Below, one piece after another: positions 1 to 7,413 of a stretch of 17,735 bases of DNA (the stretch's first letter is position 1; each line of letters opens with the position of its first letter). Under the pieces are notes generated by a model. It did not search any database, was not told where the DNA came from, and was given only the letters and a program-made list of their open reading frames with translations. The translations under genes were made by a program, and so were the position numbers. Origin of the DNA: JBCCQH01 sp039024435 (GTDB taxonomy: Bacteria; Bacteroidota; Bacteroidia; J057; JADKCL01). The stretch spans positions 1 through 17,735 of the forward strand of contig JBCCQH010000134.1 in the NCBI GenBank assembly GCA_039024435.1. Direction: 5' to 3'.

Positions 1-8
1 AGTTCGTT

Positions 9-53
9 TTCTCCCTATTTAGAGTGCCTAAATGGCACTCTAAATAGGGAGAA
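9..53. repeat. Perfect 20-bp inverted repeat (hairpin), possible bidirectional terminator
   Basis: The left arm (9-28, starting TTCTCCCTATTTAGAG) is exactly complementary to the right arm (34-53), with a 5-nt loop TAAAT at 29-33. The symmetry makes the same hairpin in RNA from either strand. It lies downstream of the minus-strand gene ending at 146, so it could end that transcript and also one arriving from upstream of the window. Neither side has a long U-run: the minus-strand transcript continues with AAAACGAACT. A terminator role is therefore an inference; it could also be a REP-like repeat. A second, weaker hairpin adjoins it at 55-70 (CCCCGC / GC-a-GGGG, with one bulged A). Confidence 0.6.
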
Positions 54-145
54 CCCCCGCAATGCAGGGGCTCTCACCGTACCGAAACGCCATGTAAGCA
101 CAGTTGTCAACTAAACTTTTAATTCAATCCCCGGAGGGACGCCAT

Positions 146-697
146 CTAGTTGAGCGTGAATCTTATTCCCGCGCCACTTTCCATACCGGCCGTGTACGCG
201 TTATAGGGGGAGCTGAAGTACTTGAGGTGCAAGTCCGCAAAAAGCTCAACTTTTTCCGAAAATTCGACCTGCAGGCCACCACCGGCGATCACTTCTGGGG
301 TGATCTTGGGTCCCCACTGGGGGCGGTTGAAGTACCGGTAGTGGTGGTAGTTGGCGCGAACGCCGACATTGCCGACCAGGGCCACACCCACGTTACCATT
401 CGACATGAGCAGATGGGGCGCGTAGCTGATCCCCAGGAACGAGTTTCCACCTCTCAGGAACGGCAGGTCTTCTCCCCCGCCATACTTTGGATTGTACCCC
501 GCCACAACTTCAAATGCTTGACCGGGGGCAAACGTACGTCGAATTGTCAATCCGTTGGGACCTCCGTTCCAGCCGAACCGCACCCCGACCGAAGTCCGCT
601 TCCAACCGCCGTAGCGGTAAGGTTCAGCTTGGGATTCCTGTACCGAAAGGCACAATAAGATGACCGCGGCGGCAACCGCAACGACGTAGTTTTTCAT
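146..697 (-). CDS. Small outer-membrane beta-barrel-like protein (hypothetical)
   Basis: This is a 183-aa protein that I do not recognise as a named family. Residues 1-24 form a classic signal peptide (MKNYVVAVAAAVILLCLSVQ, then ESQA before the likely cleavage). The mature part is rich in Gly and aromatic residues in alternating patterns (SVGVRFGW, AFEVVAGYNP, SFLGISYAP, VGVALVGNVGVRANY, ELFADLHLKYF) and ends in GAGIRFTLN. This is the look of a small 6- to 8-strand outer-membrane barrel. The ATG at 697 is preferred over upstream in-frame codons because the signal peptide begins there and AGGAA lies about 8 nt upstream. A leader hairpin sits at 732-757. The envelope location is an inference from composition only; ligand and role are unknown. 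It appears monocistronic. Confidence 0.75.
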   Translation of the reverse strand: MKNYVVAVAAAVILLCLSVQESQAEPYRYGGWKRTSVGVRFGWNGGPNGLTIRRTFAPGQAFEVVAGYNPKYGGGEDLPFLRGGNSFLGISYAPHLLMSNGNVGVALVGNVGVRANYHHYRYFNRPQWGPKITPEVIAGGGLQVEFSEKVELFADLHLKYFSSPYNAYTAGMESGAGIRFTLN

Positions 698-731
698 AAA
701 AGTATTCCTGAAAATGTTCTCAATTCTGCTC

Positions 732-757
732 GCAAAAGAGTTAGCAGGCTCTTTCGC
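732..757 (-). other. Leader hairpin upstream of the barrel-like gene
   Basis: On the minus strand GCGAAAGAG (757-749) pairs with CTCTTTTGC (740-732) around an 8-nt loop. There is one G-U wobble, so the stem is better in minus-strand RNA than in plus-strand RNA, where that position is an A-C mismatch. It begins 34 nt upstream of the ATG at 697. It may be a leader structure or chance; no regulator is known. Confidence 0.3.
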
Positions 758-1075
758 AAGGTTCGGGTTTATGTACGCCCTTCCCCCGCAATGGTTGCGG
801 ACCACCCTGCCGTTTTTAACCGTTTATCTTACAGGGAATCTCCGCTCAAAGAGGCCTAGCAAACGTTAGCCCCGACCAGCACCCAATCCCACTCAAGCAA
901 GTTTTCGCCTCCCCTGCATTCCAGCGAGCGCAAGGTCCGGCGATTAAGTGCCCGCGAAGTGTTACATCCACCGCTATCAAATCCGCCCAAGTTTCAGCGT
1001 TTAAATCCCGGAATTGCCGCCGGCCAATCCGGAACTTCCCCGATCCGCCCCGCAAAAAAGATCGGGAACCCAATC
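758..1075. other. Gene-free intergenic stretch
   Basis: I see no convincing gene here. A possible 75-residue minus-strand reading frame (846-1073) has no ribosome site, no signal and composition unlike its neighbours. A short dyad at 1036-1068 (CCCGATC / GATCGGG, with TT/AA extension and one bulge) is the only structure of note. No TAnnTTTG promoter box was found for the gene at 697, so its promoter is unidentified. Confidence 0.5.
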
Positions 1076-1078
1076 TTA

Positions 1079-1240
1079 GAGGCTGTTTAAATTTAATCCT
1101 GCGATTTTATTATGGCATCTTTTTCCGCCCCTCTTCAGCTATTTTCTCGTCCGCAGCTCTGGCTGCGCACTCCAAAATGAGCTTCGATGGACAAAAAAAT
1201 CTGCGATAACAAATTTCACAAATCAATTTTAAACAGCCTC
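1079..1240. mobile_element. 162-bp palindromic MITE-like element with TTA target duplication
   Basis: The ends are inverted repeats: GAGGCTGTTTAAA at 1079-1091 is matched by its complement at 1228-1240. The imperfect complementarity runs through the whole element, with both arms sharing ATTTTN(n)TTAT, a T-run, AAGCT/CAGCT, ATTTT and finally CGCAGC / GCTGCG (1152-1157, 1162-1167) around a TCTG tip. The centre of symmetry (1159.5) is the exact midpoint of the element. TTA occurs directly at both borders (1076-1078 and 1241-1243), as a 3-bp target duplication would. There is no internal reading frame, so a transposase would act in trans. The TNA-like duplication fits some IS5-family subgroups, but that family assignment is an inference. 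Confidence 0.75.
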
Positions 1241-1283
1241 TTAGCGATTGAATTCCCGAGCAAAATATTGAGCAATAGATCTC

Positions 1284-1298
1284 CCGATTGCGAATCGG
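1284..1298 (-). terminator. Short hairpin just after the clpB stop codon
   Basis: CCGATT (1284-1289) and AATCGG (1293-1298) form a 6-bp stem with a 3-nt loop, 6 nt beyond the clpB stop. No U-run follows on the minus strand, so it is a weak terminator candidate. The palindromic element at 1079-1240 lies further downstream and could also stop or stabilise the transcript. Confidence 0.3.
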
Positions 1299-1304
1299 TG
1301 CGTA

Positions 1305-3917
1305 TCAGCCAATCACCGGCGCACCAGCATTTTCAAAAGTAAATCCGCCGTCCTCGTCAAGGTCGACCAGGATCACCGCATCTTTCTCCACTTCACCCGC
1401 CAGGATCTGTTTTGAAAGCTCATTCACGACCGCGCGTTGCAGAACCCGCTTGAGCGGCCGGGCCCCAAACTGCGGATCGTAGCCCTGCTCGGCAACTCTA
1501 TCGATGACCACCGGCGCAAATTCCAGCACGATGCCCAGTTCCATCAGCTTCGCCTTGAGCAGATTGGCTTGTAGAGCGACAATGTCGCGGACCTCATCCT
1601 GGCTGAGCGGCGTGAACATGATCGTCTCGTCAATCCGGTTTAGGAACTCCGGACGAATGGTCGCCTTGAGCAAATCCATGACTTGGTTTTGCGTCCGTTC
1701 CAGGAGTGCCTGGCGATTGCCCGCATTGAGGCCCCCCAGATTTTCCAGGATCATGTGCGAACCCAGATTCGAAGTCATGATGATGATCGTGTTTTTGAAG
1801 TTAGCGACCCGGCCTTTGTTGTCGGTGAGGCGGCCGTCGTCGAGCACCTGCAACAAGATGTTGAAGACATCCGGATGGGCCTTTTCGATTTCGTCGAGGA
1901 GGATCACCGAGTAAGGCTTGCGGCGGACCGCTTCGGTCAGTTGGCCGCCTTCGTCGTAGCCCACATAGCCGGGAGGCGCTCCAATCAGGCGGCTGACGCT
2001 GTGCTTTTCCTGAAATTCGCTCATGTCGATGCGTACCAGCGCATTTTCGTCACTGAACAGGAACTCCGCCAGGGCCTTGGCCAGTTCAGTCTTGCCGACC
2101 CCGGTCGAGCCGAGGAAGATAAACGACCCGATGGGCCGGTTGGGATCAGAGAGTCCCGCCCGACTGCGCCGAATCGCATCCGATACCGCGACAATCGCCT
2201 CGCGCTGCCCGATGACCCGCTTGCCGAGTTCCTCTTCGAGCCGCAGCAACTTGATCCGCTCACTTTCCAGCATTTTGCTCACCGGTATACCCGTCCACCG
2301 ACTGACAATGTCGGCGATCATTTCCGCCTCGACCTCTTCCTTGAGCATTTTGCGGTCTTTTTGGACCTCGGTGAGCTCGGCGGCAAGGGCCTCGATCATC
2401 TTTTCCTGCTCGGGAACCTTGCCGTACTCGATTTCGGCGGCTTGCTGGAAGTCCGCGGTGCGGTTGGCCTGGTCGAGTTCCACTTTCAGGCGCTCGATGG
2501 CGTTGCGGGCGTCTTTGATCCCGGAAATGATCCGCTTTTCTTCCTCCCAATGGGCCCGCAGTCCGGCCGCTTCTTCCTCAACATTGGCGATCTGCACGTT
2601 GAGATCATTGATTTTGTCGAGGTCATTTTCCCGCTTTACGCCTTCCAGTTCGATTTTGAGCTTGCGCAGCTTCCGCTCCAACTCGTCCAAATCTTCTGGC
2701 ATGGAGTCGATTTCCAGGCGCAACTTCGCCGCCGCTTCGTCCATCAAGTCGATGGCCTTGTCCGGGAGTTGGCGGTCGCTGATGTAGCGGTGCGAAAGTT
2801 CAGCCGCCGCCACCAAGGCGCCATCGGTGATCCGCACCCCGTGGTGGGCTTCGTAGCGTTCCTTCAGCCCGCGCAGGATGGAAATCGCGTCTTCCAGGCT
2901 GGGCTCGTCTACCACCACGACCTGAAAGCGGCGCTCCAGCGCCTTGTCCTTCTCAATGTATTTTTGGTATTCGTCTAGGGTCGTCGCCCCGATTGCCCGC
3001 AGGTCGCCGCGGGAGAGCGCCGGCTTGAGGATATTTGCCGCATCCATTGCGCCCTCGCCTTTGCCCGCCCCCACCAGCGTGTGGATCTCGTCGATGAACA
3101 TGATGGTGTCGCCATCCGAGGCCACCACTTCTTTGACGACCGCTTTGAGTCGCTCTTCGAATTCGCCGCGGAACTTCGCCCCGGCAATCAACGCGCCCAT
3201 GTCGAGAGAAAAGACGGTCTTCCGTTTCAGGTTTTCGGGTACGTCGCCGGCCACAATCCGGTGGGCCAAACCCTCGGCGATGGCAGTCTTGCCGACCCCC
3301 GGCTCCCCGATCAGGATCGGATTGTTCTTCGTGCGGCGGCTCAGGATGTGGAGGATACGGCGAATTTCTTCGTCCCGGCCGATTACCGGATCCAGTTTGC
3401 CTTCCCGCACCAATTCGTTGAGGTTGCGCCCGTAGCGTTTGAGGGCATTGTAGCTGGCTTCGGCGTTTTGGTCGGTGACCTTGCTGCCCCCGCGCACGTT
3501 TTGGATGGCCTTGCGGATCACTTTTTCGTCCGCGCCCTGATCGACCAGGATTTGCCCGGCCTGGTCTTTGCTTTTGATGAGTCCGAGCAGCAGATATTCA
3601 ATCGAGACAAACTCGTCTTTGTTCTTACCGGCCGCTTTCTGGGCCAATGCAAATACTTTTTGGAGTTCGCCGGAGATGTACTGGTTGCCCCCAGCCACCT
3701 TGGGGTAAGTTGCGATCAACTCGTCCACCTTCTGGCGCACGTAGTTGAGATTGACCCCGGACTTTTTGAGCAGGGTATGGACGATGCTTTCGTCAGTGGA
3801 CAACAGTGCCTTGAGCAGATGACCGCCCCCAAGGGCTTGGTGTTCATATCCCTGGGCGATTTCTACCGCTTGCTGAATGGCTTCCTGCGATTTAATGGTA
3901 TAGTTGTCGAATTTCAT
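1305..3917 (-). CDS. clpB: ATP-dependent chaperone/disaggregase ClpB
   Basis: This Hsp100 AAA+ hexameric ring extracts and refolds aggregated proteins together with DnaK/DnaJ/GrpE in the cytoplasm. The 870 aa match the family's usual length. Visible domains: Clp N-domain (about 1-145); AAA-1 with Walker A GEPGVGKT at 204-211 and Walker B FIDEIH near 274-279; a long coiled-coil middle domain (about 400-525) rich in Glu/Lys, diagnostic of ClpB over ClpA/ClpC; AAA-2 with Walker A GSTGVGKT at 603-610, pore loop GYVGYDEGG at 650-658 and Walker B LLDEIEKA at 673-680. A Ser replaces the commoner Pro in the second Walker A, which is a mild variation. The start at 3917 is set by AGGAG 5 nt upstream and by the canonical N-terminus MKFDNYT; an upstream in-frame extension to 4100 has no family support. 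No CIRCE element is seen upstream. The gene appears monocistronic. Confidence 0.97.
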   Translation of the reverse strand: MKFDNYTIKSQEAIQQAVEIAQGYEHQALGGGHLLKALLSTDESIVHTLLKKSGVNLNYVRQKVDELIATYPKVAGGNQYISGELQKVFALAQKAAGKNKDEFVSIEYLLLGLIKSKDQAGQILVDQGADEKVIRKAIQNVRGGSKVTDQNAEASYNALKRYGRNLNELVREGKLDPVIGRDEEIRRILHILSRRTKNNPILIGEPGVGKTAIAEGLAHRIVAGDVPENLKRKTVFSLDMGALIAGAKFRGEFEERLKAVVKEVVASDGDTIMFIDEIHTLVGAGKGEGAMDAANILKPALSRGDLRAIGATTLDEYQKYIEKDKALERRFQVVVVDEPSLEDAISILRGLKERYEAHHGVRITDGALVAAAELSHRYISDRQLPDKAIDLMDEAAAKLRLEIDSMPEDLDELERKLRKLKIELEGVKRENDLDKINDLNVQIANVEEEAAGLRAHWEEEKRIISGIKDARNAIERLKVELDQANRTADFQQAAEIEYGKVPEQEKMIEALAAELTEVQKDRKMLKEEVEAEMIADIVSRWTGIPVSKMLESERIKLLRLEEELGKRVIGQREAIVAVSDAIRRSRAGLSDPNRPIGSFIFLGSTGVGKTELAKALAEFLFSDENALVRIDMSEFQEKHSVSRLIGAPPGYVGYDEGGQLTEAVRRKPYSVILLDEIEKAHPDVFNILLQVLDDGRLTDNKGRVANFKNTIIIMTSNLGSHMILENLGGLNAGNRQALLERTQNQVMDLLKATIRPEFLNRIDETIMFTPLSQDEVRDIVALQANLLKAKLMELGIVLEFAPVVIDRVAEQGYDPQFGARPLKRVLQRAVVNELSKQILAGEVEKDAVILVDLDEDGGFTFENAGAPVIG

Positions 3918-3921
3918 GATT

Positions 3922-3928
3922 CTCCTCT
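3922..3928 (-). promoter_or_regulatory. Strong Shine-Dalgarno that fixes the clpB start
   Basis: Read on the minus strand, AGAGGAG lies 4 nt before the ATG at 3917. Such purine-rich sites are uncommon in this window, and this one argues for the 870-aa form over the 931-aa reading from further upstream. Confidence 0.7.
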
Positions 3929-3940
3929 TGTTCTGGGAAA

Positions 3941-3965
3941 TTGCATTCCGCATACGGAATTGCAA
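3941..3965 (-). other. clpB leader hairpin
   Basis: ATTCCG (3945-3950) and CGGAAT (3955-3960) pair around a CATA loop. The outer TTGC/GCAA bases extend the stem past a single bulge (T3961). It lies 23-48 nt upstream of the clpB ATG, within the probable mRNA leader but not over the ribosome site. A role in temperature response would be speculation. Confidence 0.35.
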
Positions 3966-3988
3966 AAACTCCTCCAACTGAGGATTCC

Positions 3989-4023
3989 GCGCCATTTTGA
4001 CAGGTGAGGCGTCATTTTGGCGC
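3989..4023. promoter_or_regulatory. Dyad / repeated CATTTTG motif upstream of clpB
   Basis: GCGCCATTTTGAC (3989-4001) and GTCATTTTGGCGC (4011-4023) are separated by 9 bp. The outer six bases (GCGCCA/TGGCGC) and inner four (TGAC/GTCA) are inverted, while the CATTTTG core repeats directly. It lies 72-106 bp upstream of the clpB ATG, a place for an operator or promoter element. Which regulator might bind is unknown; the match could be chance. Confidence 0.3.
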
Positions 4024-4113
4024 GAGGCAACGGGGAAAAATGTCGGAGAAATTGGCGGCGCAGCGTGATTGTGACAGAAGAACCCCGGCGGAATTCGCAA
4101 GGGCTATCACCGT

Positions 4114-4182
4114 GGAAAACTCTTCGTCGGAAACGCGGCCGCCGGTCCTGAACTACTGCGGCGATCCCGAGGAAAACTCTTC
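4114..4182. repeat. Two direct copies of GGAAAACTCTTC in the clpB upstream region
   Basis: The same 12-mer occurs at 4114-4125 and 4171-4182, with start points 57 bp apart. Both are in the gap between clpB and the upstream gene, whose stop codon is at 4215-4217. No function is known. They could be paired binding sites or a small duplication. Confidence 0.35.
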
Positions 4183-4214
4183 CCGCAGTTATCGGTAACG
4201 AGTTGCCCGGCCCC

Positions 4215-5717
4215 CTACTCCACCGGCCGCATCCGGAGCTCCGCCCGGTGGCGGCCCCCGCTTTCTTGGGCGGAGAGGAAACTGAAGGGGTTCTTGAAGA
4301 TCCGTTCCGGCGACAGGCCGGTTTTCAACAGTTCCAGGCGCACCATATCGTAGCGCAGTTGGCTGATTTCGTCGGTCCCGGGCACGTAGATCCCCAAGTG
4401 CATCTCGGGATGTTCCAGGGCAAAGGCGCCAATCTGTTGCAGCAATTCCACATCCGAATCAGATAAAAGGTAGGCATCGCGCGCGTAGCGCAGCACCGCT
4501 TTGTAGTCGTCGATGTCGTTTGCGCTCGGGGGACGCGTGTAGGGATCTTCCATCACGGTCACGGTGGTGGTTTCCCGGACCGGAGGCGGTTCGATCGCTT
4601 CCTCCCGGATTATTTCCGAATCGGGCGTTTCCGCATATTCGGCTTCCGATTCCCAGTAGTCTTCCCGGGATTCTTCGGTGTAGACGTCCTCCGATGCGGA
4701 TTCCGGATCGGGGGTGGGCACAGTTTCACTCGCCCGGGCAGCCGCGATGCTGTCGGCGATTGCCTGCTCGATGGCCGCTAAACTGTCGGCAATGGCTTGC
4801 TCCCGGGCGAGGCTGTCCGCCACAAAAGCCACCCGTGCGAGTGAATCCTGCCGGCGCTTTTCGGCGATCTTTTGCCGGCGGAGCACCCAGCGGTATTGTT
4901 CCACACTGTTGAGGGAGCCCGCTTCGATGAGCAGTCCGGAGTCCATTTGCCCATCGCCCGTATCCGCGATCCCGATCTCGATGTGGTACTTCTCGCGCGG
5001 CTTGACCTTGGCCCCGACCGACATCACCCGGGTCATCCCATCAAACTCTACCCCCGCCAGCACCTCCGGGTTCAACTGCGCCTGCCGCTTCTCGTTCAGG
5101 CGACCGGCTAGGGTGTAGGGATTGTTGTCGCGGTAGTATTTGCCGTTGGTATTGTAATTGACCGTATTGACACTGATGTGGGTCTGCGTCCCGGGAATGA
5201 CGCCCAGGTCTTTGCCGTTGGGGTAGCCGGGGCCGCTCAAGCGCACCACAAAGGCATCGCTGAAGGTCGAGCCCACGTAGTCGTTGTATTCCTCCGAGGC
5301 GAAGATAAAATTCAGCACCAGGCTGTCTTTCGCCGCCATCAAATCAAACTCCAAGATCGCCGCGTCAAATGTACGGGTCTTCGCAATGTTGTAAAATTTC
5401 TTGTCCCCGCCCCGCCCCAGCGGGGTGGAGGTCTTGGGATTGTCATTGGGACCGGCGGCATCGGACGCACGACCGGTACTGAGGATCACTCCCCGGGAAA
5501 AACCCACCGCATCGCCTTCAATTTCAAACACCCCCAGAGCCTCGGGATGCCCCGTGTAGCGGATGTCTTTGGTGCGCAGCCCCTCCCCAACGAGGTGGTC
5601 CTGCACGATTTCTTCCGGACTGAGGCCGGACTGCACGGTCAATTGCGCCATGCCCGTCCAAGGCAGCAACAGCAGGCCAGTCAGCCCACTCAACGCACGA
5701 ATCAGGGTGTTTCCCAT
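4215..5717 (-). CDS. Choice-of-anchor L domain protein with degenerate OmpA-like C-terminus
   Basis: This is a 500-aa exported protein. A signal peptide (about 1-24, GLTGLLLLPWTGMAQ) is followed by a choice-of-anchor L domain (about 25-270), recognised by GFSRGVILSTG (72-82), FIFASEEYNDYVGSTFSDAF (137-156) and DTGDGQMDSGLLIEAGSL (252-269). This domain is known in large surface proteins of Bacteroidota; its ligand is unknown. Next come an Ala/Asp/Ser-Leu repeat segment (about 290-330, EQAIADSLA units, probably helical), an acidic Glu/Ser/Pro linker (330-395), and a C-terminal domain (about 403-500) that reads like OmpA family (LEHPEMHLGIYV, LRYDMVRLELLKTGLSPERI) but lacks the usual Asp/Arg peptidoglycan-binding pair. 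No T9SS sorting domain is seen. A GTG at 5741 is an alternative start; ATG 5717 fits the signal peptide better. The gene lies 31 nt (or 7 nt from the GTG) downstream of the nuclease gene, so both are probably co-transcribed. Confidence 0.85.
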   Translation of the reverse strand: MGNTLIRALSGLTGLLLLPWTGMAQLTVQSGLSPEEIVQDHLVGEGLRTKDIRYTGHPEALGVFEIEGDAVGFSRGVILSTGRASDAAGPNDNPKTSTPLGRGGDKKFYNIAKTRTFDAAILEFDLMAAKDSLVLNFIFASEEYNDYVGSTFSDAFVVRLSGPGYPNGKDLGVIPGTQTHISVNTVNYNTNGKYYRDNNPYTLAGRLNEKRQAQLNPEVLAGVEFDGMTRVMSVGAKVKPREKYHIEIGIADTGDGQMDSGLLIEAGSLNSVEQYRWVLRRQKIAEKRRQDSLARVAFVADSLAREQAIADSLAAIEQAIADSIAAARASETVPTPDPESASEDVYTEESREDYWESEAEYAETPDSEIIREEAIEPPPVRETTTVTVMEDPYTRPPSANDIDDYKAVLRYARDAYLLSDSDVELLQQIGAFALEHPEMHLGIYVPGTDEISQLRYDMVRLELLKTGLSPERIFKNPFSFLSAQESGGRHRAELRMRPVE

Positions 5718-5748
5718 AAATACGGTATCATGATCCGGCACCCCGGAC

Positions 5749-7371
5749 CTATTCCAACACTATTTTTTTGGTCATCGCGTGGGTGGCGCTACGCCAATGC
5801 AGCAAGTACACCCCGCGGGGCAACTCCGCTACCGGCAGCGTCACCCGGGAACTGTTCTCTAACACTTCCATTTCCCGTACAATACGGCCATCCAAACCGG
5901 ACAGTTGCACCCAAACCGGCTCCGAAATCGGGGAAAATCTTACAACGAGCGCTTCGGTGGCGGGATTGGGAAATGCTTCCACTCCCGGATCGGCCGCGGC
6001 ATCCCGGCCCACAAACGTGGATTCTCCCGCCAAGTTCACCACAATCGTGGGGTGGTCGGGGTCGTCGGTGCTGACGGTCATCGTTCCGCTGAAGGTACCG
6101 TTGGCGGTGGTCGGGACAAAGCGCACGCGGACAGTCCGCACACTGTCGTGGGGAATCACGCTTAACAGCGCAGTCGATAGCCCGAAATCAGAATTCGAAA
6201 AGCTGATGTTGGTGATCGTGAGGTCGCCCCAACCCTGATTGGAGAGGATAAACTGGCCTTCCACCGGGACATTGACCGGAGTCGACCCAAAATTCATTTC
6301 TTGCTGGACAAAGTGGGCCCGGGGCGTAAAGTCGAAACCTGCGGTTCCGGTGATCGACGAGATCCGCTCCAGAAACGGATGGTCGATAAAGGGGTTGCGG
6401 TTGTTTTGCCGGGCAAAGATTTCGTCGTTGCGGTTCTGTTCCACCGCGGTTGGCGCAAAGGTCAAGGCCCATTGGCGGAGGATATTTTCCTGGGGGGCGA
6501 CGAAGCCTTGGTAATCTTGGTAGCGCAGCACGAAGTAAAACAGGGCCCGTGCGGCCCGGCCCTTGTGGGCGTCGCGGGGCTCAAAAGTATTGCCGTTGCT
6601 TTTGCTGCCACCATTGGTCCAACTCGGGTTGGCAACTACGCCAAAGGGATTGTTGCTGCGTTCCGAATTTGCCGACGCGGTCACCGGAAAGAGATGGTGC
6701 AGATCGGAAAACATGGGTGGGGTGGATCCGAACAGTGCCTGGGGAAAGGTGTGCTCAGTATTGAAGTTGTAATTTGTTTGGGCGTCCTGGCGGTTGACGT
6801 AGCCCACCGCCTGGGTGCCGGTGTAGATGCATTCGATGGTATTTTGGGAAGCCCCCTGGCCGTTTTGCGCCTGGTTGTCGATGAAGAGGTACATCTGATC
6901 ACGGGCATTGGTGTAACCGAGATCGGTGGTGCCGAAGCTGATCAGGGTGGAGAGAATTCCTTTGAGGTCTTCGTGCCAAAGGTTCTGCGTCGCGTCGTAG
7001 TAACCGTTGGCGTATTTGCCCAGGGTAAAGACCAGGGAAGAAAGGCCATCGGGGTGGGTATTGCTCCGGATGAGCAGGTAATCAATGTACCGGATATTGT
7101 GGCGTGGATTTACGTACAGCCAGAGGTCGTGGCTGTTGCCCGGGGAAATGGAAAAGGCGGTATCCGTCACCCAGAATGCGTCGCCGTGGAAGAGTTCGAC
7201 GTCGGTGGCGCTGAAAGTGATCGGTGAGTTGTTGGCAATCGTCACCAAGGTGGAATCCACTTCACCGGAGATTTTGACCGAGAAATTGATCTGCGCCGGC
7301 GTCATCGAGATTTGGGCGGAAAGGCAGGCGAAGCAGCAGCAAAGACAAACAGCAAAGACAAATCGCAGCAT
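5749..7371 (-). CDS. Secreted endonuclease I family protein with T9SS sorting domain
   Basis: This 540-aa protein is predicted to cut DNA/RNA outside the cell. A signal peptide (1-19, ending CLSAQ) is followed by a beta-rich segment (20-115). The endonuclease I (EndA/NucM type, beta-beta-alpha metal) domain spans about 120-340, with FNTEHTFPQ at 203-211 (catalytic His207 by family analogy), DLHHLFP at 223-229 and ERSNNPFG at 237-244. A choice-of-anchor D/ASH-like beta domain occupies about 355-450 (EMNFGSTPVNVPVEGQFILS...GTMTVSTDDPDHPTIVVNL). The C-terminal T9SS type-A sorting domain (466-540, FPNPATEALVVRF...RGVYLLHW...TKKIVLE) directs export across the outer membrane. The usual family motif is N-x-E-H-x-x-P; here it is intact. 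It is first in a two-gene unit and divergent from 7414 with 42 bp between starts. It may serve nutrient scavenging or biofilm-DNA turnover (inference). Confidence 0.92.
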   Translation of the reverse strand: MLRFVFAVCLCCCFACLSAQISMTPAQINFSVKISGEVDSTLVTIANNSPITFSATDVELFHGDAFWVTDTAFSISPGNSHDLWLYVNPRHNIRYIDYLLIRSNTHPDGLSSLVFTLGKYANGYYDATQNLWHEDLKGILSTLISFGTTDLGYTNARDQMYLFIDNQAQNGQGASQNTIECIYTGTQAVGYVNRQDAQTNYNFNTEHTFPQALFGSTPPMFSDLHHLFPVTASANSERSNNPFGVVANPSWTNGGSKSNGNTFEPRDAHKGRAARALFYFVLRYQDYQGFVAPQENILRQWALTFAPTAVEQNRNDEIFARQNNRNPFIDHPFLERISSITGTAGFDFTPRAHFVQQEMNFGSTPVNVPVEGQFILSNQGWGDLTITNISFSNSDFGLSTALLSVIPHDSVRTVRVRFVPTTANGTFSGTMTVSTDDPDHPTIVVNLAGESTFVGRDAAADPGVEAFPNPATEALVVRFSPISEPVWVQLSGLDGRIVREMEVLENSSRVTLPVAELPRGVYLLHWRSATHAMTKKIVLE

Positions 7372-7413
7372 AGCGCAAGGTACATTTTTTTGTGGTGGAT
7401 TTCAGGTTAGGAA

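Noticed and set aside
9..53. CIRCE heat-shock operator, because GAGTGCC and GGCACTC occur
   Set aside because: CIRCE is TTAGCACTC-N9-GAGTGCTAA. Here the half-sites are in the opposite order with a 5-nt spacer, and the nearest gene is not a chaperone.
846..1073. 75-residue minus-strand reading frame
   Set aside because: No ribosome site, signal or recognisable motif; its composition looks like translated intergenic DNA.
1683..2978. Long plus-strand reading frame (431 codons) opposite clpB
   Set aside because: It mirrors the highly biased coding strand of clpB, has no family signature, and clpB is certain.
4740..4860. Tandem repeat region as a separate DNA repeat
   Set aside because: The periodicity is the coding for EQAIADSLA-type protein repeats in the anchor-L protein, with diverged codons, so it is described under that gene.
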